The notes: generated by a model from the sequence alone, not told the origin. Positions 24,211-38,300 are shown, numbered from the stretch's first letter. The stretch is DNA of 64,000 nucleotides from Lepidonotus clava (GCA_936440205.1 OW387147.1:34869629-34933628), one strand, 5' to 3'. Made by a program: numbers and translations.

Positions 24211-24924
24211 GGTATAACTGCCCAGAATATGTTTTTTTTATTCATAGTAATTTAGCTAACAGTACCTTTTAAATGATCTTGATGGCATGGATGTGCTATC
24301 AGCCATAGAGTATGAATGTATATTACATGAAAAACATAATTATCTCTGGGATCCACTGTCCAGTGTCATATTGGACTGTCCGGCTCAATGCAGGTTCTGA
24401 TTTGTGCATACTAAAATCTTAGGTATGGAGTGCCAAATGTACATGAAATATTTCACAAAGTGTCTGTATGTTAGTAGTATACAATCACCAAGTCATTTAT
24501 CAGAATACATTTAGAAAGTAGCTAATAAAAATAAAGTACATTGGAATGGAATCTATAAACTTACACTCTTTGCTCATTGTTCATGCCTCATTGTTATGGG
24601 ATACTGTTAATATATATATTTGGCACTCAGTCTTATGTGAATTAACCCGATGAATGATTTTTTAATGTGATTGACGGAAAAGAAACAGTTTAAAAGTGCT
24701 TTGTGGCCTATAAGCTTTTGGTAACCCTTTGGTCAGAAAGAAATTATATGTACATTAAACCTTAATTTTCATAATGAAGCAAACATGGGACGGTTGGGGA
24801 CTTTTAGTATGTTATTGCCCATATTTACATGAGTCATTCCTGAAATTTTCAGCCATACGTTATTTAGTTGAGGGTTTTGCCTAAAATTGCGCTAGATTGC
24901 CTGGACTAAGTACCGCACATCGCC
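24211..24924. other. Non-coding interval
   Basis: AT-rich; nothing recognised apart from the immediate tRNA upstream flank. Confidence 0.5.
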
Positions 24925-25015
24925 CCCGTGATAGCTCAGTTGGTAGAGCGGAGGACTGTAGTGGTCAAATACACCTGAGATCCTTAGGTCGCTGGTTCGA
25001 CTCCGGCTCGCGGGA
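24925..25015 (+). tRNA. tRNA-Tyr (GTA) with 18-nt intron
   Basis: Acceptor CCCGTGA pairs with TCGCGGG (one G-T) and is followed by discriminator A. The A box is TAGCTCAGTTGG, the anticodon loop CTGTAGA, and the B box GGTTCGACTCC. An 18-nt intron (24962-24979) sits one base after the anticodon, the canonical eukaryotic position and usual for tRNA-Tyr. A T5 terminator follows at about 25028-25032. Confidence 0.96.
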
Positions 25016-25239
25016 GTGGCAATTGCATTTTTCTTTGAAGGCTATTGTCAAATGCTTTATTTCTGGTCCCTTTATATGGGCATATGGCAGGATGTGGAGA
25101 TTTACTGGTGATCTATGGAGCATTTTGATGATAAATGTTCTTCTTAGTACTATTTTACATTTAGGCCTATATTTATTCGTGTTTTGTTGAGAGTTTGGTC
25201 TCAATAATATATATATGTAAATTATTTGTGTAATTCATA

Positions 25240-25510
25240 CATAGTTCGGGAGTCCCACTATGGGTTCCACCATGTTTGTCCATGTCCATCATTTTGACCC
25301 GTGGATTCAAACCCCGATTGAGTCACACTAAATACCTTAAAAAGGATATCATGTTGGCCTATGACATGATATCTCAGTGAGGCAGCACTATGAAGAGGGC
25401 ACTGAGTCCCACTGCTACAAAAAGGTACCTCATCTCATAGATTAGATCACCCTTGACATGACCCTGGGAGTTAATGAGGGCATACTGAAATCAATAACCA
25501 ACTAACATTA
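25240..25510 (+). mobile_element. Probable tRNA-related SINE
   Basis: A B-box-like GGATTCAAACCCC (about 25303) is followed by a body with CTCAGTGAGGCAGCACTAT and GGGCACTGAGTCCCACTGCT. It ends CCCTTGACATGACCCTGGG...TTAATGAGGGC...AACCAACTAAC. The internal blocks resemble the central domain of invertebrate SINEs as I recall them. The A box is not convincing, so the head is decayed or truncated. Confidence 0.5.
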
Positions 25511-28500
25511 TCGAATAATTTTATCATTCTTTGAAGCAATACATGATATTATATGCTGCTGTTTCAATTTCATAAATATCTTAATAGTTCAGTTGGTTTA
25601 GTGATTGTGCCATCTGGCTAAGGCATTCTTCTATTAAAACTCAGAGGTGACGACACTCAGTTGTAACTCACAGCATGCAGTTTATGATTCCCTTCAATTA
25701 CTGATGAAATAATGTTCTTTCAAATTACGGTCATGCAGCAGTGGTCAATAGTTCAGGATTTAGGAGGCTGGATGTGGAGATAGGTTTGTAGCTTCACCAC
25801 CCTGTGGCTTTAAGCCCGTCCCACACTGGGTATATCCCAAGGTTGGACAAGGGTCGGACAAAATTACAGGGGGGGGGGGGCTATAAGCCATCCTTGTCTC
25901 CTAGAGTTAGGGAAACTGAAATAGGTAACAATTGTATTTTTCTATGTCCCTAAGTGTTGCTAAAACATTATGATTTCTTAAATTTCACCAATCGACAGAT
26001 TTGCAGGCTCGGCAGCCAATCAAAATGCTGTATTTCAGGGCAAAATAAGGTTGGACACTATAGGCTGGGCTGACAGGCTTTAACACTGGTTCCTATGGGG
26101 GAAAGGCAAATATATAAAGCTGCCATTTTCCACTCCATTTTTGATGCGATTTGTCAACCAAATTTCTTTGGTTAATTTTCTCTTATGCAACTGCCTTCAT
26201 GGAATAAGCACAGAAGCAAATTCGAAAACGTTTCATGGTAATCTTTGATGTTAGTGTAAACTGGGATGGGCTTATTGGGCCCAACAAGTAGATCTAGACA
26301 TAGGCCAATACTCATGACTTCAGTTACACTAAAGATACTGAACTGTATTTTTATTATTTTCAGTGTGGTTTCTTCGAGAGGGGTTGTCTCCAGCCCTTCC
26401 ACTCTCACTACTCCTAGTGTGGACCTCTGATTGACACTGCCTGTGTGCTGTCGTCTCCATGGATACTGTTACCGAACAACGCGTTGTCAAGGAAACAGTG
26501 ACGTGACTGCAGCAGGGCGCCATCTTGGATCCAGATAGAGGCTGGCAAGAGAAAGTCCACCGTGATGCAGGGAGGGGTATATGATGAATGATGAATATAC
26601 CCACGGGATTATGGCCCGGAATACGTACCGAGACCCAATAGCTAAATGAACGATTGTTATCTTTTTGAACTACCATGCAATGTTGAGTTAATAATTCTGC
26701 AAGCCACCCTCAGCCAATTTTTGTTGGCTTGATATAGGCCTAATTATTATGTAAACATTTAGGTAAGTCAATATTAATGTCAAGATTTTACATGGAGAGA
26801 TAAGTCAAACATATATGCATCCTCTTATGGGCTCTTTAGTGTATTTGGGTGACTACGTATTCTGGGCTCACGGCCTTAGACAAAGAGAATGGAAGAGAAT
26901 AGGATTTACTCCAAGTTCATTTTATGTTGACACACTAATCAAAGCCTCTAAGATTCTAGGGTTAATTGTCTGAATGAAAATTGCGATGACAATTGTGTAT
27001 TCCTTTTCAGACTTAAGTAATAGATATCAATGTGAGGAGTAGAATAGTTCATTGCATCTATTACCATTTAGGCCTGTGGTTGGCTATAGATAATGTATGG
27101 CGAAAGGCATATGCCACAGTTTTAATACATTCAACCAAAGCCTCAGAATAGGAGTGAGTTGTGTTCTGTCCAATTATCTTTGCTATCGTTGTGATTTTGG
27201 GGACAAAGGCTGGAGGTGATGAGAGTGGATCCAAGCGCTGCAGGCAGCTTTGTAACCAATATATAACCCGCCGAATAGCAGTGGCTCGTCGCATAAACAA
27301 CTGTAGAATATAAATACACCGAAAGTCAGATAACAGCAGTGGAAATGGTACAGTTGTAACAAGGACGCCTGTTGTAAAATGGAAGACCTTGTGATAAAAC
27401 TGTTCCTTGAAGGTAATGGCTGTTACGATAATCTCATGTGGTTATTTCATGTGACACATATTGTAAAATGGATGACCTTGTAATAAAACCTTTCCTTGAA
27501 AACTGTTTTTTTTATGATAATCCATGCGACGGGCCACAGGCCCTCACAGCAAATAGAACCGCGTAAAAGGACGTGGGGTTCTATTGAACACAATCATGTG
27601 TTCCTTTTATTCCAGGTTTTCCAACCTTTTGAATTGAAAATGGTTTTCGTGTCCCCCATGGATTCTTTCAGGTAAACCCAGGTACACCAACGTGTATATA
27701 CATTATGATTAAATTTGGAAATTTATACTACGAGGAGTGGAGGGCCTCTAAGTTGTGTATGTAAGTTGAGGTACACATTTAAAAAAGAGAACACTTAATT
27801 TCACTTAATTGTAAAGATCTGCTTGCTAGAAAGATACATATAGTATACTTGTGAAGGCCCTCCCTCCCAAGGAAGGTTATAAACGCACAAACAGTGTTTT
27901 CGTTACCCGTTTCGTTATCACACTTGTCGATTAGAATATTTCTTTGAATGGTTAATGCGCAAAACTTGTTTACTGATTAAGCATAGCAATAGTCAGACAG
28001 TTGCATCAAACGTTAAGAACAAAATGTGAATTATATTAGAGTTTTCTGACGAAGAATCTCTTCTTAACTTATTTGTGTTTATGTAAGTATACCACTAGTT
28101 TGTACTTTTTGTAGCCTTCCGTATAACTAAAGACCTGTGATGCCGATTAGTGGTGTAAACCTCAGTCACCCTCTATATATATAGTTTGTCTAGTGAGGAA
28201 AACCTTTGCTGTATAACCAATAACTGAGGTACAGTCAATGTAATTGTACTTCCTCGTTGCATTTTGCGCACTGTATTGCACACTTTCAAATCAACTTTCA
28301 TTCCATCAATCACACATTTATTTTCCTCATTAGTGTAACTCATTCTGGTTTTTGTATCTTTTTTGAGTGCGAGTGTGTCTCATCAGTTTACTTTGCTTTC
28401 CCCTTCTTCACATGTGCCCAAAGTATGTCCGTCCATCATGAAATGATTAAACTTTCATACATGTGTAATATGTAGTGAGTGTTTTATTCCTTAGGCAGTA

Positions 28501-29165
28501 CTATGAAATTATATGAGACTCGGTTCTTTGGTTCTATAGATCTTCCACTTATTTAATGTTCTTACTGCTAGCTATGCTCTATAAATAGAAAGGTCTTGCA
28601 TGGGATCCATGTCAACGGTGGTATTTATTGTGATAACTTGTACAGCTATTGCATAATAATGTTTTTGATTATGATCTTTTTCATCAACAACTGGATATCA
28701 TTTGACCTATTATTCCTCTAGTTCCTATCACAATAAGGCCGACTTAGGTCGTGTGCTAAGATGACAGGGGCACTGGTGTAGAAACACGAAACAGTCTTTT
28801 TTTTTCCGTTACCTGAAATTAGATGGCTGGTCTAAAATCAGGTATTACCCTGCGAGCTATATAATCCCTATTTCTGAGAACCTTAAATAGATCCACCAAA
28901 ACGGTTGGTTATATAATGTGAACTAAACATTGGCAGTCATCCAATCTGTGGGTGAGAGTGGCCGATACTGGGTATTGCCAAGACGGCAGCTTGGGTTGAG
29001 TAAGACCACGATGGAGTGCAATCTGTAACCCTGTTAATGTCTTTTATATAAAGCAAATATTTTAGAAAAGAACATTGCTTTTTCTGTTAATGGATTTGTC
29101 ATATCTTTCAAAATACCTTATCCATCTTTTCTTGCAGTGGGGATGAGACTTGAATGTTCGGTTTG
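25511..29165. other. Long non-coding stretch
   Basis: No gene found. Contains a G10-type run near 25869, CpG-containing sequence around 26440-26530 with an X-box-like GTCTCCATGGATAC, and the tandem duplication listed below. Confidence 0.5.
27372..27530. repeat. Imperfect direct duplication, offset 99 bp
   Basis: TTGTAAAATGGAAGACCTTG (27372) recurs as TTGTAAAATGGATGACCTTG at 27471, and the next roughly 45 bases also match (ATAAAAC..TTCCTTGAA, GATAATC). Confidence 0.6.
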
Positions 29166-29530
29166 CCCAGGCAAGCAGCCACGTAACAAGCTCGTTCTGT
29201 GACCATACTTTTTTGGTCAGTCTGTTACCTGCCAAATTTTCACATCACAGTTACATCTCTTTACATCAGGTTGAGACTCTCCAAGACAGAGTGTTATAAT
29301 AACATTATATTTTGGTGAAGTTGAGACCTTACCAATACAGAATGTTATAATAACATTAGCTTTATGTGAAATATCGTAACCAGAATGTTATAATAATGTC
29401 ACAGTGTAACAGCGCAATGTTAGGTTCTAAAGACATTATTGGGTATCATCGAAACAACATAACAAGAACCAAAGCAGACCCAAATAGAACGTTATTGGAA
29501 CGTTATAATAACGTTAGATTCTTGCCTGGG
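29166..29530. mobile_element. Short TIR element with AACGTTATAATAACGTT-type internal repeats
   Basis: The ends are CCCAGGCAAG and CTTGCCTGGG, a perfect 10-bp inverted repeat 365 bp apart. The right half contains four GTTATAATAA(C/T)(A/G)TTA blocks. No coding potential. The superfamily is unknown. Confidence 0.6.
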
Positions 29531-30109
29531 TGGGGTTTGTAGTCCATAGCCCCCTGGGTACCCTGGCCACGACACCTCACCTCAACCCTTCTCCATGTTG
29601 GGGTTCTCACCTATATGGCCCAGGTGGGTTCAGGTGGGTTCACCGACATCAATCGCGCACTCAGCGAAACCCTATCCACCCTTATCGATAACAATCTCCA
29701 AGGTGTGAGAGATAGACCTTTACCCTCTGTGTATTCACGCAAGGTCAGAATTTAAAGTCAGATGTAAACTATTCTTTCACACATGATATAGTGCTCACTT
29801 GATGAGAGGGGATGAGGGAATCGATTAGAATGAACTTGGATGGCCACCTGATCATGAGCTGCTGATTAAGGTGCAGGATGAAGCCAGATGGTCAGGATTT
29901 CTGCTGGGCAAACTAAGAACTCTAACTGAAGTGATGATATAACGTATCAACGAAACATCCTTTTAAAAAGGCGGTAATGCTATATTGATATATTTGGTCT
30001 TTGTCCTTGTGGAGACCCTGGTGGATCTATTGGGAAACAGGTGTGGTCAGGGAAAACAAACAGTGACAAGTTGGGGTGCTGAAGGTCGTGGGTTACTGGG
30101 GCACACAAG
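29531..30109. other. Non-coding interval
   Basis: Nothing recognised. Confidence 0.45.
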
Positions 30110-30480
30110 GCCCAGTCACAGTAGTAACCTGTCCGAGCTGCTCCCTATGCCTGCTGCCCACCACCCACGGCCGCCTAAATACGGGCATGGCCGGCCGCCT
30201 CCACCCCCACCCACCCCCGCCTCCTACTACGGCCTCACTACCTTACTCCAGCCACAAAGCTACCAGAACCTGCCGACACAAACCCCCACAACTTCTCCCA
30301 CCTCCCCCCTCCCCCAGCGCCCGGGATAGACGCAGGAGCAGCCCTGGAGGCCAATCCGGGCGTCGGACGGGGTAACCTGACCCAGGTAGCTGCACCATAC
30401 TGCTCACTCCAACTGCGAGCTGCTCGGAGCTGCTCGGAGCTACTCGAAGCTGCTCGGAGCTGCTTGGGGCTACTCGGATC
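30110..30480 (+). other. GC-rich island with decamer array
   Basis: About 370 bp of GC-rich, C-rich sequence in AT-rich DNA. One plus frame (30120-30329) reads a Pro/Ser/Tyr-rich peptide (LSELLPMPAAHHPRPPKYGH at its start) ending in TAG. GAGCTGCTC occurs at 30135-30143 and as the start of an array at 30417. It is either a candidate coding exon with unclear borders or a regulatory island. Confidence 0.35.
30417..30480. repeat. Ten-base tandem array of GAGCTGCTCG
   Basis: Six to seven head-to-tail units of GAGCTGCTCG, the first two perfect and later ones with one to three changes. It expands the 9-mer that recurs in other GC islands of the window. Confidence 0.85.
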
Positions 30481-30489
30481 TGGTCTAAC

Positions 30490-32980
30490 TTAGACCTTTG
30501 GAGTAGAGGATGCTCGGAGTTAGACCTGGTTTACTGCTCCTGCCTTCCTCAACAGTATGGCTCCTGACGCTAACTTTTGAGGCCCTACGTAATGTTATGC
30601 TAAAACTCAACATTGATTTCTTCTGGACGAGCTGACTATATGGTTCCGTCATTTCTTGATTTCCTGAAAGAAAAGACAAATACAATCTTTTATTTGATAG
30701 TGATATGAATCATTTACATTGGAAAGTTTGTATCCCATCAATACCACAAGAAATGAAAAGAAAATCGTGTAATTCTTCAGCATACAGTATTGGAAAGTTT
30801 CAAATTCTATGTTTTGTTAGAACACATTTTTGAAAATGGCAATAATAGGGTCACTGTTAGACAAGTAACAACATAAGACCCAACTTTGAATTTCACATGT
30901 AATGCACCCTTTCTTGGCGCCCTGGGTAGCAGTGGTCGTAAGAAGCTACCAATAAAACATTGAAGGTATACAGTGCCTGTTCCAGCTGCCCCCTACCCCT
31001 ATACCTCAACACACACCAGTACACAGTTTACATCCCATCACCTGCATGTAAACCAGGCCAGCACCAAAACACCTCTCTGCTGGACAAAAGAAAACCTACC
31101 CTGGTTCTCTGCCAAAGCCTGCAGAACATATCCCTTCTTTTCTTCGCAATTAAACTTTTAGACGTCCTTATTCATACACGTGTCTATCATCCATTCATTC
31201 ATACTTCTTTCAGTCATGAGTATTTGTAGCTTGTTCTTCCACATGTACATGTCATTTGCCTACAACACAGTTTTACTTGGGAAAGAGCCTTTCCATGTCA
31301 CATCCTATACGTTATAAGAATATCCTAGTGTGGTTTGTCATATACTAAATCTTTGTCGAATTAGATATACATAATCGTTTATGTGACCAGTATATCCGGC
31401 TTGAGAATACATTTGTCCATGCCCTGAGTTACCCTAGAAACATGTGAGCCTTTTTATTTGAAATTACTTGTTGAGTGACTTGGTGAAAGTGTCTATGAAG
31501 ATAGAGATGAACGATTCGTATTTGTTGAATGCCAAACATTTATAGACGAAAGCAGGCAATCAATGTTAAAATCAAGAAAGTGAAAGATCTCCAAGAATAT
31601 CAACCTATCATGTGGTTAGTATTTAGACCAGAAGGTAGTCAACCCCTATAGGTAAGGCCAAGCCGAAGGGGCCAATAGCCTATCACATATGATGGCACCG
31701 AATGTAAAATACACAACTGAAAGATAAATGTTACAATTTCATTATTGTACTTATAATGTCTTATGCACGACACCTTATATTTTCTCATTATAACGGCGAC
31801 TATCAAAGAGCGTGCTACAATATGTAGAAGAAAGGTGTATTCATTTATTTTATTATGGATTGCACGCTTCTTACTGGAATCACTGCGTATAAACCGTGAT
31901 ATGATGTAGTGGTGTTGATATAAAGTTAGTCACTTGATATGTAGGCTACATTATTTATTTACCTGGCTCAGTGACTCAAATGCTCTGAAGCCTGTAACAG
32001 AGATTATTGCAAGTGTAAGACATATTGCACGTCACAACAGTTTACAAACAAGGATGGTTGAAAAGGAAAGTGGGCTAACTAGAACACGAAGAAGAATAAA
32101 ACAATACCATACAGCCTACCGATTTTAATTGAGGGATTATTTTCGAACATTGACACAATTTGCAAACAAAAAATGAAGGCTGCCCAAACAATTCTATAGG
32201 TCTATATGACGAACATTCGTTGGTCTATAGTTCAGCTTAGATGATGGTATTTACCAAAAGAATAAATCCACGAAGAATTGATCGGTCTGGAAATAAGATT
32301 ATATCAAAATGACTTCTGATAGATTGATGTCTGAATGAGCAGTATTGAGTGGTGTTATTTGATTGACTACTGATGTCAGTAGATACAGACAGAAACCTGC
32401 ATATTCCCCTATGCTATGAAACTTGTTTCCTTTTTCCTATGGACAAGTCCCTTTATAAAGATTATTGTGATTGAATTGCGACTTTATACTCTGCTGGTGT
32501 GTAAATAAAAACTTGTGTAATATAATGTGGTTTGGTTTTCATTTCTTTGAACAAAGATACGGTATTGCGATTCATGTTATTCTCCAGATTGCAAAGCGAT
32601 CAGGTGGATACTCCGATAAATCGGAGTAATCAATTGTCGAAAAAGGCTGGGAACTTTCCTCTTATTTCATAGTATAAAACAAGCCACTCTCCTGACCAAG
32701 CGAATGTGTTTTTTCGTTTGTCGGTTACTACCATCGATCTGCTTGGAGAGTGTGAGGTTTACTATAGGATTTCAATGGTGGGAAACTTTTTCTGAAAAAA
32801 AAACAACTACGGTGAAGAGTGTAAGGATGACGTCATTATAAATACACCATATATGGAAATGGGGATTCCATCCGTCTTCACCTGTGGCAAAGCAAGGACA
32901 AAGGGGTACAGGGCTATAGGGGTGTAGGGCTTTTGTATGGGGATAAGGGGGTGAAGGGGTGAAGGGGTAAAGGGGTTCAT
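30490..32980. other. Non-coding interval
   Basis: No gene. A perfect palindrome TACTCCGATAAATCGGAGTA lies at 32609-32628, and TGACGTCA at 32828-32835. Confidence 0.5.
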
Positions 32981-32982
32981 GA

Positions 32983-33093
32983 ATGGGTCGCCAATGGGTC
33001 GCCAATGGGTCGCCAATGGGTCGCCAATGGGTCGCCAATGGGTCGCCAATGGGTCGCCAATGGGTCGCCAATGGGTCGCCAATGGGTCGCCAA
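32983..33093. repeat. 11-bp minisatellite, ten copies
   Basis: The unit TGGGTCGCCAA is repeated ten times without visible change. It is preceded by a G-rich GGGGTGAA-type run at 32930-32980. Because 11 is not a multiple of three, the minus-strand open frames that cross it are repeat artefacts. Confidence 0.95.
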
Positions 33094-33519
33094 TAGGTCC
33101 GGTATTATATTCCACTAAAGAATCATCTATATCTTAAATCAAGTTCTTTTAATAAAATTGAATAACCGGAGCTCTTCGGTTTCTGAAACTGATCATCAGT
33201 GTTAACCATGGATCACCTCGATCTAGTAGTGTACTTGCATCTGAAGAACATTTGTTGTCTTTTATAGTAATCTCCAATATTGACTCTTTGAAGAAGCAGT
33301 CATTTTTAAAGGATTACTGATTGTTTACATTAGTGCCACCTGGTGAGAAACAATGCAGAACTATGAAATATATAATAATATGTATTATATATTGGAGCAA
33401 TTTGTAGGGAGCATATTTGGGAAAAGGGACCTATTGGTAATTCATCATGTCATGATATATAACATGATTATAAAGAAACTACTCTTTCAAATGTTGCAAA
33501 CCATTTCAAAATATTCTAG
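33094..33519. other. Non-coding interval
   Basis: AT-rich; nothing recognised. Confidence 0.45.
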
Positions 33520-33760
33520 ATAGAAGCTGAGATATGTTTGTATGAACTTAGCTACCTCGTGTACATTAAGAGCTCCCTATTCCCAATTGATATATTTGTT
33601 TCCATTTAATGGCAACTTTAAGTTAAATAGGTTGTATCAAAAAAAGTAAGTTTTCTAATTATCAAAAATACTAAAAGTGCAATAACTTTTGATAGGGGTG
33701 CATTGTTCCATTCACTGTTTGCAATGTTGAGAAGAGTGGAAGAATCCTTAGGACTTCAGG
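33520..33760 (+). repeat. Unclassified interspersed repeat B, copy 1
   Basis: Aligns to the reverse complement of about 58735-58975. Shared blocks include AGAAGCTGAGATA, TTTGTTTCCAT.TAATGGCAAC, TAGGGGTGC.TTGTT and TTGAGAAGAGT. Class unknown. Confidence 0.6.
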
Positions 33761-34851
33761 AGCAGGAAGATACATAAGTTTTGACTATATGCCAAATAAT
33801 TGTTTTATAATTAGAATGCAGCCTGAAAAATGTTGGCCATGAGGTGGCCCAATATGCCAATAGGTAGCTTTTCTCAGATACACTCCCAATTAACATATCT
33901 TCATATTAAGGCATCGTTAAAACTTATTTCAAATGAAAATCAAGTTAAGGAAGAGAATCCACCATGCTACCCCCAAGTACTCATGGTGACCACCAGACTG
34001 TACAAGACACCAGCCAGTGTAGGCGGGTGTATGTATACAAGGCTCAGCACATATGGAGAAGTCTGCAGGGTTATACTAATAAATCATGGGATATACCCGA
34101 CCTCGGACAAACTCACTCACAGCTAGGAGCCTGAAACCCGAGAGGTGGTCACTCTAAGTTCAGAGAAATAACCCTTTTAGTAACATAATAACCTATAGTA
34201 TTATCGTAGTATGTAATAAAATGTGTGCTGCCAACGCTCAGGGTTCTTAAATTTGATTTTACCGATGGCCAAATAAGTACGTGCATGGCTTGGATCAATC
34301 TAGACAATATAGACACGCGGTTTCACTCTACAATTGTTAGACTGCCCTCAACCCACCGATAATCACCAAATGCATAGAATCAGCCTATGGCCACAACCAA
34401 CTGGGTCCTTATCTTCATAATTATTTGATTAGTGTCTCGAATCTGTCACAAAAGGAATAATTTGAAAATAACCTTAAAGAGGGTTTGTTAGGTGTAGTTG
34501 TTTTGATTGACAGACAGAACAAATATGAATGAGACACTCATCAGAATTCACATTATTAGCCTAATCACAGAAATCATTTACGGCAACGTGGCCCCTGGTT
34601 TTGATCATACTAACACATTGCAAACTGATTACATATATTACCACTGGAAGAGTTAGCAATCATTTACAAGTAAGGTACAGGGTTTCTACTGTATATTTTC
34701 CACTTTATTAACCCGGCTGACATGTGAATTATTTTTCTCTTTTTTTTGAGGGGGGGGGGGCAATTTTGCTTTCATAAAAACTGTTAACAGTCTAACTTTG
34801 AGAAGCAATACTTGACCTGCTCTGCGATTTTGGGGCTACTTGACCTGACTG
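33761..34851. other. Non-coding interval
   Basis: No gene or clear repeat; a G10 run lies near 34750. Confidence 0.45.
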
Positions 34852-35360
34852 ATCTCAGCTTCTGAGTAGAAGCTGAGATGTGATCTTCTGAACATGCTAT
34901 GGTCAGACACATTAAATCCATTAAAATCATTATATAGATGGTATTGGCAGAAGTGCAAACACTTAAATTATATTTTAGAGTAAAATATGAACTGCATTAA
35001 TTGTGATGCAAACAAAATACTTGCTTTTTTTCCTAATGAAGAAAGCTGCCATCTGTTTTTTTGCATAATGTTGCTTGAAAGGTCTACTATTAGGTTTTAC
35101 TACTTCTAGAATAAATGTCACATGACCTGGTTTCCATGGAAACAAAATGCTTCATGGAAACAAAATGCTTTATCATAGCCATAATTCTTCATTTTGATGT
35201 TTGATGTTAGAATTTCATATAAAACTACACAACATTTAATTTTTAGTCAAATTTTAGCTTATTTTATCATTTTTTGTCATTTTCTGTGTAAATATTGAAG
35301 ATAGACCTATCGAAGTTTGTGTTGATATGATCCAAATTCACAGAGCTGCCATATAGAAGA
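34852..35360 (+). repeat. Unclassified interspersed repeat A, copy 1
   Basis: About 500 bp, opening with a 12-bp-arm hairpin (34852-34863 and 34868-34879, ATCTCAGCTTCT/AGAAGCTGAGAT). It aligns to 52575-53075 (same strand) and to 47860-48350 (opposite strand). Shared blocks are CTTCTGAACATG.TATGGTCAGA, AATGAAGAAAGCT, GGTTTCCATGGAAAC and TTTTTAGTCAAATTTTAGCT. No coding potential. Confidence 0.7.
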
Positions 35361-38300
35361 TACGCTGAGTGAAATACTAGGGTGACGACTCATTCTACTA
35401 TATATGTTTCAGACAAAGCCTGATTAAAACCATTATCAAGTTCTTATAGCATTTAACTCTAATGACAGAAAGATATTAAAGGAACTAAAATTACGAACAT
35501 CTTTATTTTTTTCAGAACCATACAATAAATTAATTTCCAGACCACGCCACCTAGTGTGTAACACAGTCCAAGAACTACCACCCAGACAAGCAAAGGGTTT
35601 TTCTCTCTTTGAGCCAATGTAAATTGACCATATTCAACTACCTATAATGTTTTAGCTATGAAAGTTCCAAGAATCTTATAACAAAGGTCTTATGGTTCAG
35701 AATCTGATCTTATTATTGATATGTGAATCATACTTGTGGGTGTATGTCTTGTTTTTTATAAACATTTTTGATTATCAAAAGTTTTGATCAATTCTTTAGC
35801 CAATGGGAAGGGTCCCAAGAGGCCTTATCAGCATTATGTAACAACCCTCCACTAATCATGTGTGGCGCTACCCAAATCATGTGGGTTTGTTTGTCCAGCC
35901 TTGTCTGGAGCGTGACGGGGTACCAGGTTGCGGAGAAGAGTCTATTGTTGTATGTTTCTTTGTGAATCTCAGTAGATTGACCTGTATGTGATTTAGTTAT
36001 TGAAAGGTAACCCGAAGGACACTGCTATTTCTTTCATTGAATGAGCTTTTAAAATGTCTACAAGGTTACAAAATTATGTTTCCATAATTCAGGTGGCCTT
36101 TTGTTTCTATCTATACCGTGTGGATCAATGTGGCATCTAACCGGTGGCTGTTATACTATTACTTCTATGTCGGTGGATCTGCGCTGGAAATCGAGGCAAG
36201 AAAATTGCTAGTTCTTTTATTAGACAAGGTGCGGGAAACCTTCCTCTCAATTTCATCAGGTTCATGATAAAGAAATCCCATACCTGCGTTATAAATCAAC
36301 TTACAATCAATATAATAAAATAATATTATAATGATTGTCCATTGGTTTGAGACGGCAGATGGCAGAAGGTGGCAGCACCTGCCAAAAATGATTTTGGCGT
36401 AACCTTATAGTCTTTGTATGTAATAACTATCTTCAACTTTATGTGCATAACAGTACAATGGTCTTTAAGCCGAGAAGAAGAAAGCAATGACCTGTTAACC
36501 GGATCATGTAAATCGTACTTGGCCCAGTATAATCTTTAGATACATGGAAGTATAAATATTAACAGACCAGCTCCTCATTCACTTTCAGTTCTCTGAATAT
36601 AAGTCCAATTTACCTCTGTCACTAGGAACTAAACTCAGGTATCATTACGACTTTACAGTTACAACACAACCGACAGTTATCATAACACATTATAAGACAA
36701 CACATTCTAACAGAAAAGATCATGATACTTATTTCCATATTCTAGGGAAAGGTAGGGACAGAAGGTAAGCTAGTTATGGGAGGATAAATCTTCGACCTAT
36801 TTCCCAGAAGTCAGTTGATGACCTTCTGAGATGTCAAGGATTGACCTTTACACATGCAGTTCATGTTGTGACCTTTGAACCTTTCTCTCTCTTCAGTATG
36901 CAGAGTAGCAGTTTTCTGTGTATTAGACACAATGCGTGAAGGAACCGTATAAACCGCAGCTATCTAAAAGCATTTTATCTTAGGAACACACCAACACTTG
37001 ATGTCTATGATGGTTTTCAAAATTACATGGTGAAAATTGAATAATTGACCTTTGAATTCTGAATAACCGTCTCCTGCAAGGAATGTAATAATGTCAGGCT
37101 TAGCATATATATGGTAAATAAAGGGTATCCCAGTATAGAACCTATATTACGATAGGAACATGATAACAACTAACGTATAGGAACGCCTCCCATATAGAAA
37201 TGGACAACTATACCCCTTTCTATTGGTATTAGATACATTAGGGTAATGGTAAATTGAAGTAAACTGGCATTGAAAAGGATTGTTCTCCCTCCACGACACT
37301 TCATAGATGTCAATTTTAGTTTTAAATTCCAGCTACTTTCTTTTATTGTTTCTGTTGATATTAAATATGGGCATATGACCATCAAATTAGATGTGATACA
37401 ACAACCCCTCATGTTAGTTTATATGTCATAATCAAGCTTATATTCCCCGCTAATTAAAATGAAAGGCAGTCTTAACTATCTTTCTTCCACCCAAGTGGGG
37501 AAGCAATAAAGACTTCAGGGATTATACCAGATAACTTATATTCTCTATGAACATCCACTGAAGCCCCTTGTAGCTCTTGTCCTCCACTTGTAGGCTTCCT
37601 CCAGTTGTAGGCTTCCTGGGGCTTTGTTGGGAACACCACTTACCCGTTGTATCCCGCGCGAGTGTTCTTATCATAATACCAATAGCATTTCATTTTCTAA
37701 TATTTTTGATTAAAGTAGATACACTTATCGGATGTTGAAAATACGGATATAACGACCGTACTTCCGCGAGCTTAGTAAAACGTCCATCATAAACAGTTAC
37801 TGTTGCCTGACCTTAAATGTGATCCTAGCTACATGTAGTCAATTGTGTATATTTGATATGCCTAGTCATACAAACAGCCTCCGGAAGTTACGGTAAACTG
37901 TTTATACTATGCTCTAGACTTGAGATCCATAGGGTATATTGTTGTACATAGTGCAGTGGGCATGACTAAATTGAGTCTAAAACCCACTGTGTAATGAAAT
38001 TGACCAACTCACGAGCCCCATAGTGAATTCAGTAATCCGGGCGTAGAATGGTATAGTCTCACACGTCTATGCAATATTATGAATATAGAAAGCCTACTAT
38101 CATGCTTTAAGGCAGCTGACTAATGTATCCTTTGGGAGTGAACAATACTCGGGCATTGATCAACTTCAGGGATGGACAAACACAGATTCGTGACTTAAGT
38201 CTTAGTAAATACAAACAAATGTTTGTTCAATATTCGCGGAAAGACTAATCATAGTAGCTATATGTTCGTATCTTAGTACCATCTATGGTACAAGTATTAA

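Noticed and set aside
26329-26676. 115-residue minus-strand frame
   Set aside because: No domain, coding bias or splice context; spans a CpG-rich, X-box-containing stretch that looks regulatory or repeat-derived.
32772-33115. Minus-strand frames with GDPLATHWRPI repeats
   Set aside because: They are translations of the 11-bp minisatellite, open in all frames by repetition.
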